Positions 41,388-51,400 of a stretch of 64,000 nt of DNA are shown here, one piece after another. This DNA is from Bog-532 sp963833835 (GTDB lineage Bacteria > Actinomycetota > Actinomycetes > Streptosporangiales > Streptosporangiaceae). Made by a program: the position numbers and the translations under genes. The notes under the pieces are model-generated. The model was given only the letters and a program-made list of their open reading frames with translations. It did not search any database and was not told the DNA's origin. Each line of letters starts with the position of its first letter. Position 1 is the first letter of the stretch. The stretch covers positions 434,001 through 498,000 of the forward strand of contig CAWHZI010000014.1 of assembly GCA_963833835.1 (NCBI GenBank), in the 5' to 3' direction.

Positions 41388-43529
41388 TCAGTGGCTCTGG
41401 AGCTCGTTGAGGAACTGGCTGGCCAGGACCGAGGCGGATATGTCGGGGGAACTGTTGGCGATCAGGATCGTGAACGCCATGTCCCCCCGGTAGCCGACGA
41501 ACCAGCTCTGCCACTGGCTGTGCTGACCGCTACCCGACTGGATCAAGGCGGTCTGGCCGTAGACGGCGGTGCCGGACACGTTGGCGCTCCGGGCCGAGCC
41601 GGAGGTCACCGCGGTGCGCATCAGGCTGCGGAGCGAAGCCAGCGTGCTGGCCGGCAGCGCGGACTGGGCCGGAGCGGCCGGGACGACGGCCGGGACGGCG
41701 GCCGGGTTGGTGACCAGCACCGGCGCGCGGTAGGTGCCGTTGTCCACGGCCGCCGCGACCAGGGCCATGCCCAGCGGGCTGACCTGGACGCGCTGGCCGA
41801 TCGTCTCCGCGGCCAGCTGGCCGTCGGTGGTGGCGTTGGGGACGTTGCCGGAGAACGCCGGCAGCGGCAGCTGCCACTTCGCGCCCACGCCGAAGCCCTC
41901 GACCACCGGGCGCAGGGCGGAGTTGGTCAGCCGCCGGGACAGCCCCGCGAACGCGGTGCTGCAGCCCTGGGCGAAGTCGGTGGCGAAGGTGGGGCTGGGC
42001 CCGAGGGACGAGGAGAGCTGCTGCTCGCTGAACAGCTGGCCACCCACGTTGGCCGTGCTGGTGCACGGCACTTGGGTCTTGGTGGAGAACCCGGTGCCGA
42101 GCAGAGCCGCGGTGGACACGATGGTGAACGCGGTCCCGGGCGAGATGCGGGCGTTCAGGGCGCCACCGGCAGGCAGTTCCTGGCCCGCCATCTGCTGGCC
42201 CGCCACGGCCAGGATCTTGCCGGTGGACGGCTGGACCGCGACGATCTCGGCCGACGCGTCGGGCGCGTCGTGCAGCGCGGACGTCGCAGCGGCCTGGACG
42301 CTGGGGCTGATCGTGGTCGTGACCGCGTGGCCGTTGTAGCCCTTCCACTGGGTCAGCACGGCGGTCTGCTGGCCGGCCCGGTTCTCGGCCACGATCTCGG
42401 TGGTCGGTGAGCCCGCGAGCCGACGCTGGAAGGCCGCCTGCAGGCCGGTCAGGCCGATGGTGGTGCCGGGCTGGTAAGAGGCGCCCTGGTCGCGCAGGCG
42501 GCTGGAGGCCTCGGTGCCGACGGAGCCGACGATCTCGCTGGCGCTGGAGGAGAACAACCGCTGGCTGACCCGGTGCACGACGAGCCCAGGGACGTGGCCC
42601 AGCTTCGGAGCCAGCTGGGCGTAGGAGGCTGGGTCGAGCGAGAGCAACGCGAGGAACCGGCCGGGCGGAGCGGCCTGGATCTGGCCCAGCACCTGGGCCG
42701 AGTTGAGCTGGGTCACGCTGGCCAGGTCGCTGGCCGTGGTGGCCGCGTTCTTCAGCATCTTCGGCCAGGCCCCGACCTGGTAGACGGCCGACGGCACCTG
42801 CAGTGGCTGGCCGCTCGCGTTCAGCAGCGGGGCGCGCGGCGGGACCTGGGTCACGACGGCCAGCCGGTCGGTCGGGCCGAGCCGCGGGTTGATGACGCTG
42901 GGCGCCCAGACAACCTTCCAGCCCGAGCCACCCTTCCGCAGCGTGAAGTGGCCTGGGTACTCCCACTGGTGACCACCCTCGCCCAGGTTCACCGACGCGG
43001 TGAAGTGAGCCTCGGCGGTGTTCCCGTGCTGGTCGACGGCGCCCATGGAAAGGAACATGGCGGTGGCGTCGAGCTGGGTGAAAGCGCCGGACAGGGCGCT
43101 GGCCACGGAGGTCTTGGTGCCGGTGGTGTACGAGGCGGCCGACTGGTAGTTGTGCTGCTGCCAGGCCAGCAGGAACGCCTGGACGGTGCCTTCGGCCGAT
43201 GATTCCTGGCCGAAGCCAATCGTGAAACCCGAGACGACGATGCCGGCCGTGACCAGGATCGCGATCAGCCGGATCCGGCGGGCGCGCATCGACAGGCGCC
43301 GGGCCTTCTGCTGGGTCCGCGCCGACGGCGGGCGGGGCGGCAGCGGGGGCCGCGGGCCGGAGCCAGTAGGGCCGGGCCCGTTGGGCGGAGCGCCGTTGGG
43401 CGGACCCCCATTGGCCGGGGTAGCACCGTTGGCTGGCGCAGCGCCCTCGGGTCGAGGCGGAAGCCGGACGGGGCGGCCGGTCCGGGCGTGGCTGCCGCGG
43501 CTGCCCCGATCACGGGTGTGGAAGGACAC
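41388..43529 (-). CDS. Penicillin-binding protein-like membrane protein with all three active-site motifs missing
   Basis: 713 residues, GTG start. A Pro/Gly/Asn cytoplasmic tail (1-80), one membrane helix (about 88-106), an NTF2-like N-terminal transpeptidase-associated domain (about 108-215), a dimer/allosteric region and a transpeptidase fold (about 400-713). At the places of S-x-x-K, S-x-N and K-T-G stand T466-A-F-T469, G522-C-S524 and Y657-G-Q659. Flanking fold signatures survive (S-P-G-x-x-F near 463-468, T-A-F after motif 2). No acyl-serine chemistry is expected; a structural or regulatory role in peptidoglycan synthesis is likely. 14 nt after smpB, so possibly co-transcribed. Confidence 0.8.
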   Translation of the reverse strand: MSFHTRDRGSRGSHARTGRPVRLPPRPEGAAPANGATPANGGPPNGAPPNGPGPTGSGPRPPLPPRPPSARTQQKARRLSMRARRIRLIAILVTAGIVVSGFTIGFGQESSAEGTVQAFLLAWQQHNYQSAASYTTGTKTSVASALSGAFTQLDATAMFLSMGAVDQHGNTAEAHFTASVNLGEGGHQWEYPGHFTLRKGGSGWKVVWAPSVINPRLGPTDRLAVVTQVPPRAPLLNASGQPLQVPSAVYQVGAWPKMLKNAATTASDLASVTQLNSAQVLGQIQAAPPGRFLALLSLDPASYAQLAPKLGHVPGLVVHRVSQRLFSSSASEIVGSVGTEASSRLRDQGASYQPGTTIGLTGLQAAFQRRLAGSPTTEIVAENRAGQQTAVLTQWKGYNGHAVTTTISPSVQAAATSALHDAPDASAEIVAVQPSTGKILAVAGQQMAGQELPAGGALNARISPGTAFTIVSTAALLGTGFSTKTQVPCTSTANVGGQLFSEQQLSSSLGPSPTFATDFAQGCSTAFAGLSRRLTNSALRPVVEGFGVGAKWQLPLPAFSGNVPNATTDGQLAAETIGQRVQVSPLGMALVAAAVDNGTYRAPVLVTNPAAVPAVVPAAPAQSALPASTLASLRSLMRTAVTSGSARSANVSGTAVYGQTALIQSGSGQHSQWQSWFVGYRGDMAFTILIANSSPDISASVLASQFLNELQSH

Positions 43530-43543
43530 CGGCCCCCTCCCCG

Positions 43544-44008
43544 TTACCGTCGCCGCCGGAGAGCACGGTCCACCTCCCGGGCCGCGTCCCTGGCCGCCAG
43601 GTCGTGGCGCTTGTCGTAAGTCCGCTTACCGCGCCCCAGGCCCAGCTCGACCTTGGCCTTCCCATCTTGGAAATACAGCTCTAGCGGAACCAGCGTCAAG
43701 CCCTGCTCGGCCGTCTCGCTGGCCAGCTTCTCGATCTCCTTGCGGTGGAGCAGCAGCTTCCGGGTCCGCCGGACCTCGTGGTTGGTCCAGGTGCCCTGGG
43801 TGTACTCGGGGATGTGCACGTTGTGCAACCAAACCTCCCCGTCAGAGATCTGAGCAAACCCGTCCGCGAGCGAGGCCCGGCCCGCGCGCAGCGATTTCAC
43901 TTCGGTCCCGGTGAGCACCAGACCGGCCTCGAACGTGTCCCCGATCGCGTAGTCGTGCCGGGCGCGACGATTCCGGGCGATCACCTTTCGCCCCTGCTCC
44001 CGAGACAC
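43544..44008 (-). CDS. smpB: SsrA-binding protein SmpB
   Basis: 154 residues, GTG start with GGAGCAAG upstream. Begins with K-V-I-A-R-N-R-R-A-R-H-D-Y, followed by V-L-T-G-T-E-V-K-S-L-R-A-G-R and ending in the Lys/Arg tail (K-R-H-D-L-A-A-R-D-A). This OB-fold protein binds the tRNA-like part of tmRNA and delivers it to stalled ribosomes. Downstream of ftsE-ftsX by 20 nt and upstream of the PBP-like gene and ssrA, the standard actinobacterial clustering. Confidence 0.96.
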   Translation of the reverse strand: MSREQGRKVIARNRRARHDYAIGDTFEAGLVLTGTEVKSLRAGRASLADGFAQISDGEVWLHNVHIPEYTQGTWTNHEVRRTRKLLLHRKEIEKLASETAEQGLTLVPLELYFQDGKAKVELGLGRGKRTYDKRHDLAARDAAREVDRALRRRR

Positions 44009-44028
44009 CTTGCTCCTGTCCGCTCATG

Positions 44029-44940
44029 TCATATACGTAGGTAGCGGCGGAGCGTGAGGAACGACGTCGCGCCGCACAGCACCACACCGACGCACATCGC
44101 GAGGATGACGACCTCGATCAGATCGCCCGTGCTGAGCCCTACGTTGAAAGTGAAGTACTGCTGTAGGTTATCCAGCCACAGCGACTTCACCGCAATCAAC
44201 AGGCCGGCGGCGACCGCCCAGCCGATGAGGCCGGCGATCACCCCCTCCAGCAGGAACGGCAGCTGGATATAGAAGTTCGACGCGCCGACCAGCCGCATGA
44301 TGCCGGTTTCCCGGCGGCGGTTGAACGCGGACAGCCGGATCGTGTTGGCCACCAGCAAGGTCGCGGCCACCAGCAGGACCAAGGCGATGATCACCACGGC
44401 GTTCCGGGCCCCGTCGAGCAGCTTGTAGAACTTGTCCAGGATGGACCGGTCGTCGATCACCGAGTCCACGCCGGCCTTGCTCGTCACGGCCGACGCCACG
44501 GTGTTGTAGTCGACCTGCGGGTTCTTCAGCTTGACCTGGAACGAGTCCGGGATGTCGCCCTGCTGGACGGTGGACACGAACGACGGGCTGTTGGAGAACT
44601 CCTGCTTGAACCGGGTGTACGCCTGGGCCTGCGACTCGTAGGTCACGCCGGCGACCTGAGGAATCGAGGTGAGTGTCTGCTGGATCTGCTGCCGCTGGGC
44701 CGGGGTCGATGCGCCGTTCTGCTTGCACTGGACGCTGACGCTCTGGGAGGTGCAGAGGTAGATCGAAACCTCCACCTTGCCCTGCCAGTAGGTCCTAGTG
44801 CTGTCGACCTGCTTGATGAACAGCAGCCCGGTGCCGAGCAGCGACAAGCTGATCGCCACGACCACGATGAGGGCGACGGTCATGGTGAGGTTCCGGCGCA
44901 GGCCGATCCAGATCTCCTGGAGAACGAACTGTGCACGCAT
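44029..44940 (-). CDS. ftsX: Cell division ABC transporter permease FtsX
   Basis: 303 residues. Membrane helix near residues 22-45, a large extracytoplasmic loop (with C-T-S-Q-S-V-S-V-Q-C-K, two Cys that could form a disulphide), then three helices with the FtsX C-terminal signature A-F-N-R-R-R-E-T-G-I-M-R-L-V-G-A-S. FtsEX uses ATP to switch on peptidoglycan hydrolases at the division site through this loop. 87 nt after ftsE. Confidence 0.95.
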   Translation of the reverse strand: MRAQFVLQEIWIGLRRNLTMTVALIVVVAISLSLLGTGLLFIKQVDSTRTYWQGKVEVSIYLCTSQSVSVQCKQNGASTPAQRQQIQQTLTSIPQVAGVTYESQAQAYTRFKQEFSNSPSFVSTVQQGDIPDSFQVKLKNPQVDYNTVASAVTSKAGVDSVIDDRSILDKFYKLLDGARNAVVIIALVLLVAATLLVANTIRLSAFNRRRETGIMRLVGASNFYIQLPFLLEGVIAGLIGWAVAAGLLIAVKSLWLDNLQQYFTFNVGLSTGDLIEVVILAMCVGVVLCGATSFLTLRRYLRI

Positions 44941-45027
44941 ACTCGCTGATTCCTCGCAGTCCTGCTTCGTGTTGTGGTGCTCCGGCTGCCGCCGGCGACG
45001 GTGCCCCGCGGCACAGGCTACGGCACG

Positions 45028-45717
45028 TCAGTACGCCTGGCCGTACACTCCGCGAGACTGGTCCCGGACCACCTTGCCGTATTCGAGCTCGATGACGCGC
45101 TTGCGCATGGAGTCGACGATCGCGGCGTCGTGCGTGGCCATGACCACGGTGGTGCCGGTCCGGTTGATGCGGTCCAGCACCTTCATGATGCCGATCGAGG
45201 TGGCCGGGTCGATGTTGCCGGTGGGCTCGTCGGCCAGCAGGATCATCGGCCGGTTCACGAAGGCACGGGCCATCGCGACCCGCTGCTGCTCGCCACCGGA
45301 CAGCTCGTCGGGCATCCGGTCGTGCTTGCCCTCCAGGCCGACCAGGTCGATGACCTCGGGCACAACCTTGCGGATGAAGCGGCGGGGCTTGCCGATGACC
45401 TCCAGGGCGAAGGCCACGTTCTGGTAGACGTTCTTGTTCGGCAGCAGCCGGAAGTCCTGGAACACGCAGCCGATCCGGCGCCGGAGCATAGGCACGCGCC
45501 AGTTCGACAACCGCGCCAGGTCGCGGCCGGCGACCCGGATGTGGCCGTTGGTCGGCCGCTCCTCCTTGAGCACCAGCCGCAGGAACGTGGACTTACCCGA
45601 GCCGGAGGGGCCGACAAGAAAGACGAATTCGCCCTTCTCGACGCCAATGCTCACGTTTTCCAGAGCCGGGCGGCTCTGGCTCGGGTAGATCTTGCTGACG
45701 TTATCGAAATTGATCAC
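45028..45717 (-). CDS. ftsE: Cell division ATP-binding protein FtsE
   Basis: 229 residues. ABC ATPase with Walker A G-P-S-G-S-G-K-S-T, the Q-loop F-Q-D-F-R-L-L, signature L-S-G-G-E-Q-Q-R, Walker B I-L-L-A-D-E-P-T-G-N, and the H-loop A-T-H-D. The opening N-F-D-N-V-S-K-I-Y-P is typical of FtsE. Cytoplasmic partner of FtsX. First gene of the ftsE-ftsX-smpB leftward run. Confidence 0.96.
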   Translation of the reverse strand: MINFDNVSKIYPSQSRPALENVSIGVEKGEFVFLVGPSGSGKSTFLRLVLKEERPTNGHIRVAGRDLARLSNWRVPMLRRRIGCVFQDFRLLPNKNVYQNVAFALEVIGKPRRFIRKVVPEVIDLVGLEGKHDRMPDELSGGEQQRVAMARAFVNRPMILLADEPTGNIDPATSIGIMKVLDRINRTGTTVVMATHDAAIVDSMRKRVIELEYGKVVRDQSRGVYGQAY

Positions 45718-45906
45718 AGGACCATCACAGCGATGTCGGAAATGGATGAGTGTCGCAGCGCCTGGACCGGCGGTCCACCAGAGGAGCGGCTATCCAGACC
45801 ACAAGCGGGTAGCCTGGAATCGTCAATGGCACAGTCTAGGCGGAAACCCGCGAGCAGAGCCGTCGAACGCTCCAAGTCCACCGCACGAACGGCCGGAAGG
45901 ACGCCC

Positions 45907-46092
45907 ATGAGCTGCGAACACCTTGCCTGTGCACGCTGCGGGGGACCAGTGAGCGAGGGTCGTTGCCCGGCCTGCCGGGCGTCGCGGGCGGAGCTGCACC
46001 ACACCCACGCCAACTACACCCCGCACATCCTCATCGCCGCCGCGCTGCTGATCCTGGTCCTGGCCGCTCTCGCGGTGCACGCCAGCTTCTGA
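45907..46092 (+). CDS. Small zinc-ribbon membrane protein
   Basis: 61 residues, ATG 45907 with GGAAGGA 6 nt before it. The N-terminus has M-S-C-E-H-L-A-C-A-R-C-G-G and R-C-P-A-C, a zinc-ribbon-like Cys arrangement; the C-terminus is one membrane helix (I-L-I-A-A-A-L-L-I-L-V-L-A-A-L). Tail-anchored layout. It sits between ftsE and prfB, convergent with prfB (stops one base apart). Similar tiny genes occur at this place in other actinomycetes; function unknown. A longer upstream reading frame is a shadow of ftsE. Confidence 0.75.
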   Translation: MSCEHLACARCGGPVSEGRCPACRASRAELHHTHANYTPHILIAAALLILVLAALAVHASF

Positions 46093-46093
46093 C

Positions 46094-47212
<1,119 letters not shown>

Positions 47213-47382
47213 GGCGGACAGCCTATGCGAGGCGGTGCCCGCGTGGCGTATGCAGGCGCGACGGTGGCCCAGGTACCGGTATCCTGCGGTCCGGGTCCTG
47301 CGCACGGTGGCCCGTCCCCGGAAGCACGATGGCGGAGGATAAGCTCGGACCGGGAGTTCCCGGATACCCAGCGGATACGAAC

Positions 47383-48405
47383 ATGCGAGCGACTTTTAAC
47401 CGCTTTCCCACAGCGCTGTCGGCGGCCCTCGGGCTGCTGGCTGTCTTTGCGCTGCTACTGTCCGTACAGGGCTGCGGTACCACCGCCGACGCGACCACCA
47501 CGGTGACCGGCCCGACACCCGCCTCAGCGCTGAAGGTGTTCAACGCCTACGTCACGGCCGAGCGGGTGGCTACGGCCAACCAGGACCAGCCGCTGGCCAC
47601 GGAGATCACCGACAGCGCGCAGTACTCGCAGGTCAGCGTGAACTACTTCGTCGCCGCGGTCACCGGCCGGGCCGTGACCAGTCCCACCTACGGCAAGCCG
47701 ACGTTGTACGTGCCCAAGCTGACCACCTACCCGCAGTGGTTCATGGCCGCCGCGCCGGTGTCCGGGAAGGGCCAGGCGGCCGGGACGGCGCTGATGGTGT
47801 TCGACCGGTCGGATGCCGCCGCGAGCTGGGCCCTGGACAACTCGGTGCTGCTGGACAAGAACGCCCCGGCGCTCAACGTGACGGTCAAGGACGGCTACGC
47901 GACCGCGCTGCGCACCACCGACGCCGAGCTCCAGTTCCGCCCGGACGAAGTGGGCGCCATGCAGGCCTCGGTAGTGGACGAAGGCCCGCACAGCCCGGCC
48001 GCCTCGGTGGTCGCGGCCGGCCCGCTGACCACCGGGCTCTGGCAGGCCAGCCAGGCCATGGCCGTGCAGGCGCGGGCCCAGGGCAACTATTACTCCTGGG
48101 AGCTGGAAGGCAGCACCTACCCGTTCTTCGCGCTGGCCACCACCGACGGCGGCGCGATCGTGGTCTACACGATGGGGTTCAACACCCAGACCCTGCCGGT
48201 GAAGTCGTCCCCCAAGCGGACCCTTCCGGTGCCGGACGGGTTCAAGCCGCTGCTGCCCGCCGACCAGGTCCCGATCACCAAGCTGCTGGACGCCGACTCC
48301 ACCTTCCAGTACCTGGCCATCGACCCGCCACCGGCCAAGAACGGCGGCGGCAAGCTCCAGGTCGTCGGCAGCTACGGCGGTCCCAGCTACGTCAAGGGCA
48401 CCTGA
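47383..48405 (+). CDS. Lipoprotein of unknown function
   Basis: 340 residues from ATG 47383, chosen to start the signal peptide (R-A-T-F-N-R-F-P-T-A-L, hydrophobic core, lipobox S-V-Q-G-C). The mature part, about 310 residues, is Ala/Thr/Val/Tyr-rich with strand patterns such as Y-Y-S-W-E-L-E-G-S-T-Y-P-F-F-A-L-A-T and a final L-Q-V-V-G-S-Y-G-G. It resembles secreted or lipid-anchored actinobacterial proteins of unnamed families. I do not recognise a domain. Convergent with the GDH gene, 30 nt between stops. An earlier in-frame start at 47329 was rejected because it precedes the signal. Confidence 0.75.
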   Translation: MRATFNRFPTALSAALGLLAVFALLLSVQGCGTTADATTTVTGPTPASALKVFNAYVTAERVATANQDQPLATEITDSAQYSQVSVNYFVAAVTGRAVTSPTYGKPTLYVPKLTTYPQWFMAAAPVSGKGQAAGTALMVFDRSDAAASWALDNSVLLDKNAPALNVTVKDGYATALRTTDAELQFRPDEVGAMQASVVDEGPHSPAASVVAAGPLTTGLWQASQAMAVQARAQGNYYSWELEGSTYPFFALATTDGGAIVVYTMGFNTQTLPVKSSPKRTLPVPDGFKPLLPADQVPITKLLDADSTFQYLAIDPPPAKNGGGKLQVVGSYGGPSYVKGT

Positions 48406-48435
48406 CCCCGCCTGCCGGTCAGGGCTGGTTCACCA

Positions 48436-51400
48436 TCAGGACTGGTGCGGCAGGGAGCTGGACGCGACCAGCGCCCGGACCGTGCGCAGCGCCACCGACA
48501 GCGTGGTGAAGGTAAACCGCTCGCTCTCCCAGATCTCACCCAGGGTGCGAGTGGCCCGGCCGACCGCGGCGTCGTTGCGCTCGATCCAGGCGGCCAGCCG
48601 CTCCTCAGGGGTACCGAGGCCGCCGACCGACAGCACGTCCCGGGTCATGGCCGCGTGCGCGCCGTACAGGTCGTCGCGCAGGGCGGCCCGGGCCATGCTG
48701 CTCCACCGGTCGTCGCGCGGCAGTGAGGTGATGCGGTCCCGGAGACGGGCGATCTGCAGCCGCTCGGCCAGGTCGAAGTAGACCTCGGCCGTCTCCTCGA
48801 CGCCGCGGGAGGTGACCCCGGCCGTCTCCACGATGTCGAACGCGGCGTAGGTCGGGACCATCCCGGCCACGGTCTCGGCCAGCACCGGCGGCACGCCCCG
48901 GCCCGCGAACGAGTCCCGCCGCTGCTCGAACGTCTCGGCGTCCCGGCCGATCAGCAGCTTGGGCAGGCCGGACCGGACGGCCAGCACGCCGCTGCTGAAG
49001 TGGTCCACGGCCGCGGTGATGTTGACCGGGGAGCGCCGGTTGTACAGCAGCCACCGGCAGGCCCGCTCGGTCAGCTTGCGTCCCTCCAGCAGCAGCGCGA
49101 TCTGGGTCGCGATGTCCACCGTGCCGTCCAGCTCGGTGACCTGGCGCGAGAACTCCCGCATGCCGAACACCTCGCGGGCCACCACCCAGGTCCGGGTGAT
49201 GTCCGGCACGGACGAACCGGTCTCCTCGTTCAGCCGGAACGCGAACGTGATGCCCGACGTGTCCACCATCTCGTTCACCACCGAGGTGGTGATGATCTCG
49301 TGGCGCAGCGGGTGCGAGCCCATCCGCTGGGGCTGGGTGGCCCGCAGCGGGGCCGGGAAGTAGTCGGTCAGCTCCTGGTGCAGGTACGGGTCGTCGGCCA
49401 GGCCGGAGGCCAGCACCTCCTCGGCCGCGGCGATCTTGGTGTGCGCGAGCAGCAGGGCCAGCTCCGGGTTGGTCAGGCCCTTGCCCGCGGACCGGCGCTC
49501 GGCGATCTCCTTGTCCCCCGGCACCGCGTCCCGGCCGCGCCGGACCCGATTGTCCCGCTCCAGCTGGCGCAGGTACCGCGCGTGCACGTGCAGCATCTCC
49601 GGCCCCTGGGCCCGGGACGTGGCCAGGGCCATGTTCTGGCCGTAGTTGTGCCGCAGGACCAGCGCGGCGACCTCGTCGGTCATCTGCTGCAGCAGGTCGT
49701 TGCGGGTGTCCCGGCTGATCTCACCGTCCCGGACGGCCCGGTCCAGCAGGATCTTGATGTTGACCTCGTGGTCGGAGGTGTCGACCCCGGCCGAGTTGTC
49801 GATGAAGTCGGTGTCGACCAGCCCGCCGCCCAGCGCGAACTCGATCCGGGCGGCCTGGGTCAGGCCCAGGTTGCCGCCCTCGGCCACGACCCGGGCGCGC
49901 AGCTGGCTGGCGTTCACCCGCACGTTGTCGTTGGACCGGTCGCCGCTGGCGGCCTGGGTCTCGCTGGTGGCCTTGACGTAGGTGCCGACGCCGCCGTTCC
50001 ACAGCAGGTCCACCGGCGCGGTCAGGATGGCCGAGATCAGCTCGTCCGGTGACAGCGCCAGCACCCCGTCGCCGAGGCCGAGCGCGGTGCGGGCCTGCGA
50101 GGACACCGGGACCGACTTCGCGCTGCGCGGCCACACCCCGCCCCCAGCCGAGATCAGCGTCCGGTCGTAGTCCGTCCACGACGAGCGGGCCAGCGCGAAC
50201 AGCCGCTGCCGTTCGGCGAAGCTGACCGCGGGATCCGGGTCCGGGTCGAGGAAGATGTGCCGGTGGTCGAACGCCGCCACCAGCCGGAGCCGGTCCGACA
50301 GCAGCATCCCGTTGCCGAACACGTCGCCGGACATGTCACCGACGCCGGCCACCGAGAACTCGTCGGTGGCCGGGTTCAGGCCGAGCGTGGCGAAGTGGTT
50401 CTTGACCGACTCCCAGGCGCCGCGGGCGGTAATGCCCATCTTCTTGTGGTCGTAGCCGACCGAGCCGCCGGAGGCGAAGGCGTCGCCCAGCCAGTACCCG
50501 TACCCGGCCGCGATCTCGTTGGCCACATCGGAGAACGTCGCGGTGCCCTTGTCCGCCGCGACGACCAGGTACGGGTCGTCGCCGTCGTGCCGGACCACGT
50601 CCCGGGGCGGGACGACCCGCTCGCCCTCCAGGTTGTCGGTCACGTCCAGCATGGCGCTGATGAAGGTCTTGTAGCAGGCCAGTACTTCGCCCTGGTAGGC
50701 CTCGCGGTCGCCCGGGTCGGGCAGCTGCTTGCACACGAACCCGCCCTTGGCCCCGGACGGGACGATGACCGCGTTCTTGACCTCCTGGGCCTTGACCAGG
50801 CCCAGGACCTCGGTGCGGAAGTCCTCCCGCCGGTCCGACCAGCGCAACCCGCCCCGGGCGACCCGGCCGAACCGCAGGTGCACCGCCTCCAGCCGGGGTG
50901 AGTACACGAAGATCTCGAACTTCGGCCGCGGCTCCGGCAGGCCCGGCACCTTACCCGGGTCCAGCTTGACCACCAGGTACGACGCGAAGCGGAAGTAGTT
51001 CGTCCGCAGCGTGGCCCGGATCAGGGCCAGGTACGAGCGCAGGATCCGGTCCTCATCCAGGGACGCCACGTCGTCCAGCTCACCCTGGATCTCTTCGATC
51101 AGGGCTTCGCTGCGCTCGGCCTCGCCACCGGCGTGGGCCGGGTCGAAGCGGGACTCGAACAGCCGGGTCAGCAGCCGGGCCACGGTCGGGTTGGAGCGCA
51201 GCACCCGCTGGATGTAGTTCTGGCTGAACCGGGTGCCCGCCTGCCGCAGGTACTGGGCGTAGGCCCGCAGCACCGTGACCTCGCGCCAGGACAGGCCGCC
51301 CTCCAGGACCAGGGCGTTGAAGCCGTCGGCCTCGATCTCACCGTGCCACAGCGCGCACAGCGCCTGCTCGAACTGCTCGCGGCCGCCGTCGCCGCGTGGC

